From Atopsyche davidsoni (Eukaryota > Arthropoda > Insecta > Trichoptera > Hydrobiosidae): 64,000 nucleotides of DNA. This document shows positions 47,850 through 62,064 of the stretch, in pieces. The notes below the pieces were generated by a model that worked only from the letters and a program-made list of their open reading frames with translations, did not search any database and was not told where the DNA came from. Numbering within the stretch: position 1 is the stretch's first letter; every line of letters begins with the position of its first letter. The position numbers and the translations under genes are program-made. Location: assembly GCA_022113835.1 (NCBI GenBank), contig JAILWY010000005.1, positions 1,630,501-1,694,500 on the forward strand, read 5' to 3'.

Positions 47850-48060
47850 GTCCGTTTGAGGCCACCTTTAGCTTGTAGCAATTTCCATCTTCGCCTTATT
47901 TATCACCGAGCCAGGGATAAAGAAGCGCGGCCTGGGAGCAAGTGTTGCTTGTAAAGTATGACAAGACCGGCCGGCCTTATCGGGGAGGCGATCGGCAGCG
48001 CGCCGGCCGAGGCAGGGGAGGCCCACCCGCGGCTCTCGAGCGGATTTGGCTTCTTCATAA
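47850..48060. promoter_or_regulatory. strong GC-rich island, candidate regulatory element
   Basis: The most GC-rich block in the right half. It contains CCGGCCGGCCTTATCGGGG, AGCGCGCCGGCCGAGG and CACCCGCGGCTCTCGAGCGG, with GATA-type CTTATC. An AT-rich segment (GCCTTATTTATCACC) lies on its left side. No reading frame is convincing. Confidence 0.3.
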
Positions 48061-51000
48061 CAGATTTATATTTTAATTGCGAAAAATATACGCTTACAAC
48101 GAAAGATATTATTTTGATCTGATTAAATCTTGTTGATAATTTAAATAAAATATTTATGGTAAGAGTTTTAATCAGCGTTGAATTATCTATTTGGCCAAAA
48201 CTATATTATACGCAGCAGATATACAAACAATTATACCTAGTTTATTTTATTATAAATAAATATTATTAATTAAATATTGTTCAATTTGCAATTGATTCAT
48301 GAAAGTATGATACAACGTGTTTCTACGTAGATTATTTTATGAAACTCTTAATTACTTTAAAATAACTAAATTTACTATAGAAATGTGTTTGAAATTGTAC
48401 TATTGAAATGTTTTCGTATTGTGTAACAATTAAAAAAATCGTTATGTGTCTTATAAGGTAAAAAAAAGTATTGTACTGTCATAAACAGAGCTTTCTTATG
48501 TACATTTTCTGTTGGAAAATACTCACAGGTTGCACACCTCTGAATCAGAGGTTGAAGTGTCGGCTCATCAAAATAATTTTGCCTTATTAGTCTTTGTTTT
48601 CATACAACTTACTTAGCTGAAGGGCAAGCTATGCATATTATTATTTTATACGTGCTTTTGAATCAATGCAATATATGACTTACAAATCAAAAGTAAATCA
48701 TGTCTATTCCAGTAACTAGTAAATACATGCAAGATGGTAAGATATATCTTCTTGAATTCTATAACTGTACTTTGACTCACAAGAATATCCTCATAGCAGA
48801 TTTAGCCTATTAGGACCTGTCAGAATTATTGTTATGCTTGATTTTAGAGAATATGATAAAACAGTGGGCGTTTACAGGAATTAGCATTGTACCGGAAGTT
48901 CTGGAGAAGAATCTTATAGCATTCTAATTGTTCTCAAATATAGAAGATAAGCAATTAATAATCAAATAATCTTAGGTTTTACGACTAGACTATTTTATAA
49001 AAAAATATTTATATAATAACTTAAAAAGTTTCCGATTCTCATAGGTTAAATGTGTAAATTGAATGATGATTTCCGACTCTCTACTAATCACATTATTTGC
49101 TCTTAATAATATGAATTATTTTACAGACGTAATCTTATTATACAAATTATCCTTAAAAAACAGCGCCTAGTATAAAAAAAAAATTAGTATGCATTTTGAA
49201 TTTTGCAAATACAAACGAAACACGAAAATCCGATGACTTGCATTTCAGATTTAAATTAAGAAATACCAAAATAGGTTTCATAATAAAATTATTATTGAAT
49301 CATCCATCGCCATTTGGAAAGATGATTCGTCCAAAATAATAATAGAATACATGAAATAAAATAACTTAATTTTTATTATCAAACTTCATTGATTGATTTT
49401 GGTGGAATTTTTCTGTTGTATTTTTTTTATCAGAACTCAGCAATTTCAATTTATTTTGTGGTGATTCATTTCGGCCGAATATCTGGCATAAAATCTATTT
49501 TTAAGTATTCTCAAGCAATCTTTACGAGTAGGATGAATTTTTGCTAAAGGTTTAACTTCGTAAATTGAAGTTTGCTCATTCAAATATTTGATTTCGAGTT
49601 GTTTTATAAGTTTAAGCAAAACTTTTAGACCTGTGTAACTATCGAAACATAATATAGCAATTCGTCAGAATTGTTGTTCCAGGAATTTTACAGCATTTAA
49701 TGAACAGTCGAAAATCAAATTACAGAATGTATAAAAAGTAATTTGAATTTGCTTGAATATTAAAATTAATCGATTATCAGAAATCACGTAGTCAGATACA
49801 TGAAAAAGGTTATTGCAGGATTTATTTATAAGAAGGTAGTTTAGTGGTGGCTTTGCCTACGCTAGGCTCGGAGCGCCTCCACATGAGATGGTGCAAGAAA
49901 AAAGGCTCTCACGCTTCAGGGAGGGTGAAGCCTTACTGCGGATACGAAGCGAGTGCAGATTGCAGTTTTTGCTTGCAGCCCCTGACCGCAAATTCCAGGC
50001 CGATTAAGTATTTTGCATTTGCTCTGTAAGATATTTTAGAGGAAATTAAGATCGCATCAGATTCATTACATGTTCTGCGGATGTTATGGGGCATAATGTT
50101 TCGTTTGATGCATAGATATGACCGGTGCAATCATATATAATTGCACTTTATTTTTTTAAATTGCATCATATATGCAATTTATATTATAAAGTAAGAGTTA
50201 TTACATTTAAGTGCTGTCTACGTAAAGATTTTACCTGGTAATCGTGATGTTACGAGTTTATTATTATTTATTTTGAAATAACAAATTATTGCTACGTTGA
50301 ATGAAAAATTGCTTGATTTGAGGTAAAAAATAAAACGCCTCAATGTATTATTTATATTATATATAAAAAAATGTATTTTGATAATATTGATATATTTATA
50401 ATTTTATAAGTAAAATTATAAATATGCATACATAGAAAAATTACGCTTGATCTGGTATTTTTATTATAATATATATTCATATAAAAAAACATTTTTTTTT
50501 ATGATCAAGTCATAAATTTTTTGATAATCATTTAAGGTTAGTTAAAGTTAAAACAATTATCGATAATTCCTACAAAATCGAGATATAAAAGTATCGATAA
50601 ATCGAGGCATATGTCATGCTTAGAATGACCACGTATAAATGAAATCAATAAAATATCAAAATCAAAGGATTTATAACAAGTTTGGAAAGACTTGGTATAT
50701 ACGAAGATTTTTTTTATTTCAATCAGTTCAACAATCAAATATATAATTTTACATAATTAATTGTATCTTATCCGGCAGGTGTTTTATTGTATTCAGAGTG
50801 TTACCAACGCATGTTGCTCATAATTACCACATTAAAATGCAACGGAGGGGTATGGAAAAACATTACTTTCATAATTATTTTTAATGGACATTCGTGTATT
50901 TAAAGTGTTAAAATGGAGCCCACTAGAGCTCAAAATCTTAAATAGTAATAAATTCGACGTCAAAACAAAACAACGAAGCGATTGATTTTAAAAACAACAC

Positions 51001-53259
51001 AACAATTTACGAAATCTCAAACACTTAAGAATCGACCTTACAAAATACATCCAACTTGTCAAACCTTATTTCCCTATCAATTTCGTCTGTGAGTTTAAAG
51101 ATATTTGAGAATGTACAGGCTCATTTATTAGAAACTTCATAAGAATGTCTCGTATTTAACAAAGTGATCAGTTTTTTAATATTTTTTTCAAGTCGGACTT
51201 AATATCAATTGTATATTATGGCATAAAATACATCAAATATACGTACAAATAAAATTGAAAATGTATTATTGTCTGTAATGATTTTTTAAGGTTTATGTAT
51301 GTTTTTGTCAAATTTAAGAAGCTTATGGCATGATATCATCAATTTAAATCCGAAATACAAAATAAGCAATTTTATTTTAATAGCTGTCATAGTTTTCAAA
51401 AACAACTATTATGATATAACAATATTTAGCCTTTATATTTTAACTAAAACTCGATGATTTCTGAAAATTCCCGAAGTTACTTTACATAGTGAATTTTCTT
51501 GTAAATTATTTTGTACAATCAATTAAGTATAGAATCGGAAATCATCACAATATTCTTGAATATTTGACAACGATATATAATTACTAATATCAAAATTACC
51601 AGTGAAGGTAAAAATATTTCTAATTGGTGATATAAAAAATTTAAAATAATACGTTTTTATTTCTTATTGGTGTTTAATGAATGTCACTCAGAAATCTAAT
51701 GAATCAGAAATAATTTTTTGGTAAAAATCACCTGGAGAAGTAATGAGTGGTGTTTTAAATTCGTATTTCAATAGTTCAGGTAAAGTTTACCCACAACGCA
51801 AGGCTATAAAGGTTTTATAAGCCCAAGCAGTCAATTTGTATTGACGGACTTCAAATAGCGTTGTATAAATTGCAGCCCATAGCTTGTTAGTATGATTAGG
51901 AAGGGCGTGTGATTCTTCAACGGTGGTACGAAAGCATTATTTTGATGTTTTACGAACTGCGACACATTAAAACTCACATTCTCTACAATAAGTACTTTAT
52001 GTTTTTTTGTACGTGATGTTTTTCGTTATTTTTTAACATTATCAAGGCTTCCGTTTCATGTGATCTAAAGGCGTGTTCAATTCTGAATAAACTTAAAATC
52101 ACGAATTTATCCCATTCCCTCGCTTTTTCTATAGACACAACATAGTTGAATTTTTGTTTGATTTATATACACACGATGTTTGAGAACCTGTAGTTCTTAT
52201 GAATATTCGTGTGTGAGTAATAAGCAATAACAAATCCCGTCCTCTACACACTCGAAATTCCCGTGGCTTATGCAAGGCAACAGGCGCCGACTCACTCTCT
52301 GAATTTATACCATTATAAAATCAATTAACCGAAATAAGCTCGAGTTTTTTGTGCGTTTGTCTACGAGGGAGAGACGTGCTCCTCTTATTATCGAAAATGC
52401 TACGTGAAATACTTAATGAGCGATCAAATTAATAAATCAATGTTTAGTTGATTATTTCTGTCGATGGACTAATTATGCCTGGCTATAGAAATGCTATGGT
52501 TTTGATTGATGGTTTGAATGTTAATCAATTTTTTTTATTAAAAAGTGTAATGTATATTGCAATATATATAAAAGTGATTATTAGAAATACAAGAGGATTT
52601 TTGACAAAAAAATGACACGGTTTAAGAATTAATCATCAGTAATAACGATGAATATTAAAATCGTAAGAATTCTAATTGATTTTCTCAATAACGATGCTAT
52701 TGCAGCTTTGTAAATTATTTATTGCATTAATTTTAATCGATTTTTTTGATTTTTGTAAAACAATAATGAAATATATTTAAAAGACTTATTGAAACACTGA
52801 TAGTTACTGAGACATTTCTCATTAGAATTATGTGTTTTGAATGGTAAAAAAATTGAAATCATCTACCAATTAAAATTATTTTTGAAATTATTGCAAATAC
52901 GTAGTCAGTTTTCAATAGAAGTATCGTTCTTAAAATCAATTTTGTTATTTAATTTTTAATATATTTGTTTATTTAATTAATGCCTATTTTGATTACTTGC
53001 TCACATTTAATATGGTTTTGACCGCCTACATACAAATTCCATGGTACCTTAATATCTCACATCCTTAATTAAAATCATACTTCTCCGACCATACAAAAAT
53101 CTATCAAGCCTCAACCAACCGGTTGTTTATAGAACCGAAATAAACAAAACTTAAGTAGACCAAAACATCATTTAAGTTTATTCGATTCGCCATAATTTTG
53201 ATTTATCGCGATTCGTCTGCGAGTCTTCAAAGTCTAATAATGCAATTAAAATAGTCCAA

Positions 53260-53600
53260 TACTCTTAACGATCGGTCCAGTACCGATCTTCTCGGAGTGC
53301 GTTCGCCGGAAGTCATATTTCAGCTTCGATAAATCCCCCAAAGGAGACGGGTTAATTACAGGCTGTATGAATAAAGAATTGCCCGAAAGAGGCTCGCGTG
53401 CGGAATGTGCGTATACACTATTTATTTAAAACATTTGTAATGACACGCTGTTTGGCCCGGAGCTCTCTGATTCTGTGGCTTCGTCGTTATTATCTCCATA
53501 CGATCATGATGAAGCCGCCAGCGACTGATAAAGCAATCTTTGGACGCCGGTTTGTAATGTTGGTTGTAATTTTGTATTTTAGTGCTATGTTGAAATGAGT
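53260..53600. promoter_or_regulatory. GC-balanced island, candidate regulatory element
   Basis: About 340 bp of balanced composition with homeodomain-type GGTTAATTACAGG, a near-palindrome GATCGG...CCGATC (53270-53288) and GGACGCCGGTTTG. A 66-codon frame on the + strand (53398-53598) has no recognisable domain. Confidence 0.25.
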
Positions 53601-55288
53601 TTCGTAACTGAAATGTACAATTTAGAATGATATCTTGAATGGTAGAATCTATTAAAATGTACGTGGGAAGCGTATTTAGATCGCACTGTGGGCTGTTGGA
53701 GTATGTAGTATTTAAAAATATTAAAAAATTACTACCGCAAAAGGTTTACAATTTTTACACCTTATCATTAAAAAATAATAAATTAACTATCAAATAATTG
53801 TTCAAACGATTTTGTAATATACATACTATACATATACAAGAAAACGTGTTTAAATAATAAATTTATATTTAGTACAAGTTTCGGACGGTGAGTAGAAATT
53901 AAACGTAAGGACCACAATTATATTCATATCAACATAAGCTTAGGTTTCTCATATAATTAAATCATCATGGAAGAAACTACCGAAGTCTTGTACATTACGC
54001 AGGTAGATAGCACGATCGCATGTTCGTCTTCACTTAGTTTCACTTTGACATCTCTGTTAAAACTTCACCTGTTTGAAGACAAGGAGACCGCCTGATTGAT
54101 GGAGCGCCTCATGCGTACGGTCCAAGGACTCGTAAAAAAAACACCTGGGAGATCTCTTATTAATGAAGGATTCCTGGATTTTAGTATAAAGGATTAATGT
54201 CATGGGTAGATTGAAAAAATACAATACTTGATTTCTATGGCATGATAAAATAAAAAAAATACTTTTGTGAAGCTGGGATAGCCCGTATATTACAAACGCA
54301 TTCTTGGTGTTTTATTGTAATAGATAAATAATATCTTCTAAATAAAGTCTCGACAGGGTTACTTAAACGTTGTTAAATATTTTCTGAAAAATATGACCCA
54401 CCAATGAAAAAACGCACTATGTAAAATAAAAATAGTATTTGAAATATCAAACTTTTTTTTTATAACTTATTAGATTTAACTTGTGTATACTTGCTTTCAA
54501 TAAAATACTCTAAAAGCAATTTAACGATTTTTACATTTAAAAAATATAGGATCTAAATGATCTTTTCGCTGAAAAAATATATGTATACCGATTCTACTGT
54601 GCAGGAAAAAATTAAATATTTTTGTAGTATAAGTTAAATACACCTACATTCTAGAATATGGGAGTATACAAGTTTGTATGGCTTCGATTAAAGTATCAGG
54701 TTAAACCGCTGCTACTATGAATCGAGCGTGCGCTTTCATTCATTTAAAATTAAATTGTGTTAGTAAATTTGTAAGGCTATTGATTTTATATTAGGTTATA
54801 GTGACTTCTTCTGAAACAAACAAATAATCAGTATAAATATGATTAAATCCTCATTTTCGTAGGCGTTCAAAAAAATTATGCTTTTATAGGTAATCGATTC
54901 ATATATGAAACGACAAAAGGTTTACGTTTGTATCTTACATTTATGTCGGAAAATAATATTCAATGACTTTTACCACGTAAAATGAACATATTGTCATAAG
55001 CAATTGAGCAATCAATAAATAATAACTGTTATGCTTACATTTGATTATACTTCGTATTACGTTTGATGTTTTAAAGAAATTCATCACAGTAAGGATAAAA
55101 AAAAAATTTATGATTTTTTGATATGATGAACTTGACAAATTTTCACCGTAGCTATATTGTATCCAAGATGATGGTTTCGCGCAGAGCAGACCGGTCCAGA
55201 TTTCTCTTGTGTTGTCAAGCGAGGTATTAATTGATCAATATGGCGTGACGATGCATGGCGCGGTTCCCACAGCAAGGTGTTTGGTTTC

Positions 55289-55352
55289 ATCCGCCGGGAC
55301 TCGAACCCCGGCCTCCCGGCATTGAACGCGCCTAATCGCATCACGGGCCCTT
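55289..55352 (-). repeat. GC-rich tRNA-derived SINE head
   Basis: The minus strand carries an A-box-like GTGATGCGATTAGGCGCG and, about 30 nt on, a near-perfect B-box, GGGGTTCGAGTCCCGG (55294-55309), flanked by pairing CCGGG/CCCGG as in a T arm. No anticodon stem or acceptor of a functional tRNA was seen. The open frame of 130 codons across 55108-55500 (-) passes through this SINE, and its GRPGFESRR stretch is a typical by-product of the B-box. Confidence 0.6.
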
Positions 55353-58300
55353 CTGCAGCCGAGTACGTAATCGGATTGCAGAATAAAGGACGATTTGTTT
55401 TATTCGAGCGGTTAGGACTCGAGATGTGACGCATGCAAGAATGAACGCGAGGATTTAGTGTCAGGGTCCATCTTGCAGCACTCACCGTATCAATACACAC
55501 AGATTAAAAATTAATAATATCTGAAACATCGTACTCTTTGAGTATCACTCTTGGTATATTCGCGTTGTTGAATTTGGGAGTCGGGTATGAGTTTGAAGAT
55601 ATTTTGTGTCCATTTTCGTAGGTTATACTAAGAAAACGATCTGATGTGTAATATTTTTTGCAAGTGATTTATACATACTATCGTGAATGTATTTCTACTT
55701 TAAATATTTACAAAAGACTAAGTTTCCAGCCACTGTTTTAGTTCTAAGCTAAAGTCTAGACACTCGATCCACTCTTTCAAATAACAATATTCAAAGTACC
55801 AACTCTTTTCTAAAATCAGTTCATACTCTCACATAGCTTTAAATGTGATATGTTTACATTCTATCTTTGGGAGAAATGTGTCTGTGAATTGTCTAGTAAC
55901 AATGATTGTGTTTAATTAAAGAAAAAAAAAGTGAATCCAAGCAAGCGGTAGACTTTCTAATTCTGAAAAACTGAGAGCTAAGTATCCACAAAAAAAAAAA
56001 CGAAGGTATAGATTTGGCAGGTGAATAGGCAATTAGTAACGATAGAAAGTATTGCGGTCATATTTGACTTATTCGAAGCTGCCTTGCATAGTGCGGGTTA
56101 ATTATAGGGTTTTTCAAAAAGTTTAGTATTGAGTGTTGTGTATTAAAAGATATATATATATATTTATTTTTTTATTTATACAATTTTTCTTTAACATAAA
56201 CAGTTCCATAAAATCCTGTTTATACATAAATCAAATAATAAACAAAACAAACGACCTATTTAAATCGCCTACCGTATAAATTACCGTAAACATGTCTCAA
56301 AAATAAACATTGAGACTGAATAATTACATTTTTTTTTGATACCAACAAGGACTGCCAACGCAACTGCTGGCCATATAAAACCAGGCGGTGTTGGCAAAGA
56401 GCACGTCGTTTCAAAAAATCTTTAAAATGCAGCTCGGGATCTGGAAACTTATAAAAATATACAATCCCGAGAGAACATAAAATTATCGTGTCCCCTTTTT
56501 TACACCCCTCGACAAAGTTCCGTTCGGCTTAAGGGTAGAGCCTAGGCAGAGCCGATACAACGTTTTCTACTTAAAATGCGCGTCATAAAAGATTCCCCGT
56601 TCGAGGCAATAAAAGATACACCCAAATTAAAAAAAATATATATATAGGGTTAAATGAGTAAAAATTAAGAGTTTATTGCTCGTTTTAGTGTTACGACGGT
56701 AACTCTTTGGCTAATTCCTAGTAAAGCTTGTATTGTTGCTCTCAAGTCGGTGTATTTGACTTGATAGGTTAGTTAAAAGAAAGGGTAAAATAGCAACCAA
56801 TATAACACTTAAGTTTACCTAGGTATGAAGTAATAAAAATAGTGAAAGTTAGTTGGTATTTCTATCAGAAACATTCTTATATTTTAAATATATTTATGTA
56901 CTTTACAAAAAGTACACATTATTTTTTTTTGGTAGAGGAGTGTGGGATTCCCACTTGAAAAGTGAATTAGATAGTTATCTTGTCGTTTCGCGTGCCATAT
57001 ATATTGTAAATATTTAAGTAAAGACCTATTCTTTCAATAATATTTATTTAAGCGGGACAATACATGAGCCGGACACATTTAACCTCAGATGTTCTGAGAA
57101 TGTTGAGTTTATAACTACGCTACACCAAAAAAGTATAAACATCAAAGAAAAGGGCAGATAAATAAACAGCTGAGAGAAATCATAGGCAATTGTTGCGATA
57201 TCCAAGTTGGTGTGTCTCCGGCATTATTTGCCAACATGTACTGCAAATGTTTATTCGAAAGCTTCACCTTTCTCTTGACTCTGAGACACACTACCTTTTT
57301 GTCTCATTTAGACTGTGGCATGTAAAGCACTTCGATTATTAAGTCAGTAAGCCTCTCTTATATTGTGTATTGTAAGCTTTACACGTACTTGGTCAGAAAT
57401 GCAAGCGCAACATAAGTTGGGGGTGTTTGGTTTCAAAGAGAATGTTTGCTGAAGCTACCACGCATTTTTTGTAGAGAAGGGTGTATCCAATTCCACTATC
57501 ATTCTTGAAGGCATTCAAAATAGATCCGTTTCATGTAAAAAGAAATTTATTACTTTTCATTAAATAAATTTTTATTTATTCTATCGCAATACATTTTATA
57601 TATATTCACTGAGTAGCCTTATTTTTCAATATTTAAATAATCAATTCACAGATAAAATGAGAAGAAAAACTCACCTTTTTTACAGTATATATATATTTTC
57701 ACATCTCCTTAGCTATTCATATTTGTTGTTTATATAGATAAATAGATGTAATATTATATAACTTACGTCCATAATCAAAGATTTTCCTCGATGAAATATG
57801 ATATTGCTGATTTCGTCTCCGTAAGTTCAGTGATTTTGAACTTAGCTACATGAAAATAATAATAAGGGAGATTTAGTGAGTCGTAAAAAGAGATTGAGTT
57901 GTGAATCAGACTCGATTCCACGAGATGTGTCCCGAATCGATATCCAGAAAAAATAATAAGCCAGATTATGAGGCTCGTCCTACCCGGCGAACTACACGGA
58001 AAGTATTGTAATAAAAACCTATGAACCCCTCCACATTATTCCGAATATTTTTCCGACAAATCACTACGCCTCCCCCTTACTAAAAAGTTGCAGAGCTATC
58101 ATAACCTAAGGAGGCTATCAGATAACTAATACCCAAAACCATAAATACACTTTAATATATCTAATAATATGCTTTGTTTACCGTTGAATAAATTCGCATA
58201 TTATTTATATAGTTTTTTTTACATTAATTACACTTAAAACGTGACAAATACTTTATAAATCTGAAGTACACCGAGTCAATCTAAAGAAGGAAAAAAAAAC

Positions 58301-58689
58301 AAATAAATAACTTATTTGTATAAAAACCGTTCAATAAAAAAATACTTGTTCACGACTTTTCATATTTTCTTGAATAATACACTAAAAATGTATTAAATCA
58401 GTACTGCAACAAATATTTCTGAATATTTCTGAATACCTACTTACATGATTTTTTTAATAACGGGCTCCTTCACTTGAAAGATTTTACCTGTAAATGAATT
58501 ACTTTGGATATTTATAAAACGTATTCGCAAGTCTGGGCAGCCGTTGTTATTTGATTATTTTTTTTACTCATGCTCAAAAAAATGTACCGCACTGCAACCC
58601 CAAATAAAAAAGTAAGCTCGAATGGTTTATCAAACAAGCCTGATTTCTCGCTCAGCTGTTGTGCCTCGCAACAATCTACGCATTGAAAT

Positions 58690-58940
58690 AAAAGTTGTCC
58701 TTCGGGAGTGAAATTCTCCACTTACACAGGGGTCGTCAAGCTGAAGAAGCCGTCGATAATTCACTGTCGCTTTTGATTATCAGGTGGGCTGTAATTTCAT
58801 ATGGACCCGGAAGCTGGCTCGGGCCGCATCGGATGTCGGAGGCTCGTTACGGGTGTCTTGCTGAATCTCATCCGTCGATTGATTTTCGCCGACGTTTTTC
58901 CGAGCCGGAGATTCGGCGAGATTGGATCTGAAATCTATCC
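58690..58940. promoter_or_regulatory. GC-balanced island, candidate regulatory element
   Basis: Balanced-composition block with GGACCCGGAAGCTGGCTCGG and, on its right side, CGATTGATTTTCGCCGACG, followed by two GAGCCGG/GGAGATTCGGCGAG-like words. It overlaps a 78-codon frame without recognisable domains. Confidence 0.2.
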
Positions 58941-61812
58941 CTTATTAATATTTTAATACTGGAGTTTATTATTGACTCCGCGATTGAGTTTTGCCAGCGG
59001 CGTTGTTTTTTGCAAAAATATGTTTAGCATTCTATTTACAGAAATGAAAATATTGCTTTATTTCTGTCTTGCGGGTGTTCGGTTATAAAATTGATAATAA
59101 TTTTCATTCATGTATATGATTCTATAAATTGATATTCTCAGCATACTCAGAGTAATTTATTTACTGTCTCAATAAATAAATATTATTACCACAAATTCTC
59201 TTAGTTACATAATTATTAATATCATTGCATCAAGTTTTTAAATATATTTTTAAAATTTAGTACATACATGAAAAACTTCAATACATAGCAGTTCCTTGAA
59301 ACATAGTATACATTATGTGTATCAGGGAAGGTTCGTAAAGCACAACTTCTTAGGGGTCGATTCTCATTGCAAGACAAATTGGCAGTACGTGTCTGAAATA
59401 CTAAGGGCGCATCTACCCAGAATCTGAAGATATTGTAACTCAAAATATATTTAAAAATGTTTTTCTTAATGCTTCTGTGAATGAGGTCTGTCTATGGCTA
59501 AAATGTATATAATATATTTAAATCAACGCTTGCAAATAATAAATCATCAATAGGATTTAGTATAAATTGGCGCCCTGCTATTTTGGTCATATACCCACAA
59601 GGTTATTCTATAAATTCGACGACGCAACTTCAACTTTTACAAAATTATTTGTTTATATATAATATATTGATAACTTGTATAAATATCGACGATGCCAAGG
59701 TTTATTATATATATATATATATTTGGCTGCATGTCTCTTATTATTTTTTTAAAAGATACCTGCAGCGAAGGAAAATATTAAATAATTATACTGCAATAGC
59801 GAGATTTTGTTACAAACCCTACATGTGCTCTAAAAAAAATACTTATGATAAATACCTAAATAAGATAAATAATGCTTATTTTAACATGAAATATATTTAT
59901 ATAATAAATGTGATTAATCTGAAAATATTTTTTTTAAGTTGCAACATTATTTGCCGGCCAAGTTGAAATAAATTTCGATAAACATAAAATCCATTGTAAC
60001 AGTGAAGTAAGGGCTGAGGAATCTACATTTATTATCCCCTCATATAACTTGAAATAAGGGATGTAATGATAAATGTGGGCTTTTATTAAAAACAAGTACA
60101 TCTTCCGCTTGCAATTTATCAAATAAAATGTCAAAGCACATAAACTGAATATTATATAATTTAGTTATTTCTTTAATAAAGTCTAGATTTTTAAAAATTC
60201 CTTTGTGGTATCTTTTGAGTGAATGGTACAAAACAACAACTTTTTTAATGTTTATATATTTACTTTTGAATTTTTATGCTAAACAATGTTTTGAAAGTGA
60301 AAATAAAAAATTAAATAAAGAAAAAATGAAATAACCACACTTATGTGCCGCATGAAGTATTCGGTTAGAAACATTCGTTAAATAAAGGAATTTAAGAGAA
60401 AATATTTACAGAACAAAACTCATTATAAGGTTTTTGACTGTCACTTTATGGCAGAAATAACTATGTTTTGATCAGAAGCTAATAAATTATACTAATAAAG
60501 TTTCTCTCGCAGTGCTTATCAGTGTATTAATCAGCCAAAGGTCTTTTTAAATATAATTATAAGAGATGACTAGATAAGAAAACTCGTTTTTAATTTATTA
60601 AATGTACAGCCAACCGCCAAGACATTCGTATATTTTATTTGGTTCTTACGATCTCGGGAAGTTGTTTACGAACTTTTATTGCTTTTGCTAACTCTCCAAA
60701 ATTTTCTATCACAAATATTTAAAGTAAAGGAATTCACATATCTCTTTTATCTGAGAGAAAACTTAAAGCAGTCTTAGTCGTCAATATATGTTTGTATTTA
60801 AGAAATATAACATGTCTAAAAGTAAATGTAAATAAATGTCTCAAAACGTATATTTATTTTTTATTGTATTTGTATTTGTATTTTATTGAATATGTTTCCC
60901 CCATGTAATGAAGGCACAGGGTGGAAGAAAACACGGGGAATAAAATTATAATTGTATCGAAGTTATGATTTATATTTTAAGAAATAGAACAGAATAAAAA
61001 GTATTTTCTTAAATACTACTAAAGTTTATATATGACTTAATTTATATATATATTTATATGTGGCATAACATTCATATGTGATTACTGTCAATTAAGGCAT
61101 TGCTGTGAAGAAACGATAATTAAAAATCTCATATGAAATCACCCAAAAAAATACATAAAAATATCTAAGACCAGGTATAAAAATTAAAAATAACAACAAC
61201 ACTTCACTTCCAAATCTAAGCTTGAACGTTATAAAAATATATAAATAAACGTCGGGGCTTTGGAGTCGAGACTTCTGGGCAGACGTTTAGGCTGTTGACC
61301 ATTTATTAGGAATATTATTACTAAGAAGCAGTCTTTAATGACAGTTGGATGATCTCTCGATCTCTCGAAATCAGATATAAAAATATCGAGTCGCAGTATA
61401 TCTTCGGCTGGGCGCTCATTAGGCGGTTTATTAGGGTCTATTCTAAAAAGGAAGCGCAACAACCTTAAATGTTTGGCCATTTTGATGGGTTCGAATTCAA
61501 AGTTCATTTGTTTTGTGGTATCATCCGAAAAAATCGACGATCAGGGCGTGTTGACGAAGAGTTGATCGAAATTAATTAATTTTAAAGTTAATACTAGAAG
61601 ATTTTTTTGTTTTACTTATAATTCAATAATTTAATATTTAAAGTGTTGATAATGTATTAAGTTTTTTTTACTATTGTTTATAGGGATGTTTATTTTATTT
61701 TTATCGTGAAATATTTTTTAAGTCGTCGTTATATTATATTATATATTGTTAAGTATTATATATATTGTTTTTTAAATTTACTTTGTTTTTGATATATATA
61801 TATATTATAAAT

Positions 61813-62064
61813 GAAATTCAATATTTTTGACAGAGAGTACTTGGTGGAATTCCATTTTAATATTTTTGAATAAAATACTTAAGTGATTTTCCATATTGTC
61901 GTTTTTATTAGTGACCGGTTTCGCCAACCTTTCACGTTGGCATTATCAAACAGAAACACATTATAACTCTGTTTGACAATTTCAACGTGAAAAGTTGGCG
62001 AAACCGGTCACTAATAAAAACGAAAATGTGGAAAATCACTCAAGTATTTTATTCAAAAATATTA
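61813..62064. mobile_element. fold-back element, complete double-core copy with 10-bp flanking repeat
   Basis: Outer arm (AATATTTTTGACAGAGAG), inner arm, a minus-oriented core (TTTCGCCAACCTTTCACG, TTGGCATTATCAAACAG), a short spacer, a plus-oriented core (CTGTTTGACAATTTCAACG, AAAAGTTGGCGAAACCGG), then the opposite inner arm. The 10-bp direct repeat ATTATAAATG occurs at 61804-61813 and 62061-62070, overlapping the outermost element bases. Confidence 0.8.

Larger units (their letters stand above)
44511..61803. other. long AT-rich region without recognised genes
   Basis: No domain-bearing frame. GC-balanced islands occur at about 44810-44970, 45300-45600, 46520-46800, 47140-47340, 47850-48060, 49840-50030, 52200-52400, 53260-53600, 54050-54130, 55140-55480 (SINE-like), 56330-56600, 57160-57330, 58690-58940, 59270-59420 and 61240-61500. 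The open frames in 45317-45601 (+) and 61229-61507 (-) are the most protein-like in composition, but I cannot assign them. Confidence 0.5.

Noticed and set aside
55108..55500. 130-codon minus-strand frame, the longest in the window
   Set aside because: It runs through a tRNA-derived SINE head; its GRPGFESRR segment is a B-box by-product and no domain is visible.
59583..59966. 127-codon plus-strand frame
   Set aside because: AT-driven, rich in Tyr, Ile and Asn, and spans a TA microsatellite; no domain recognised.
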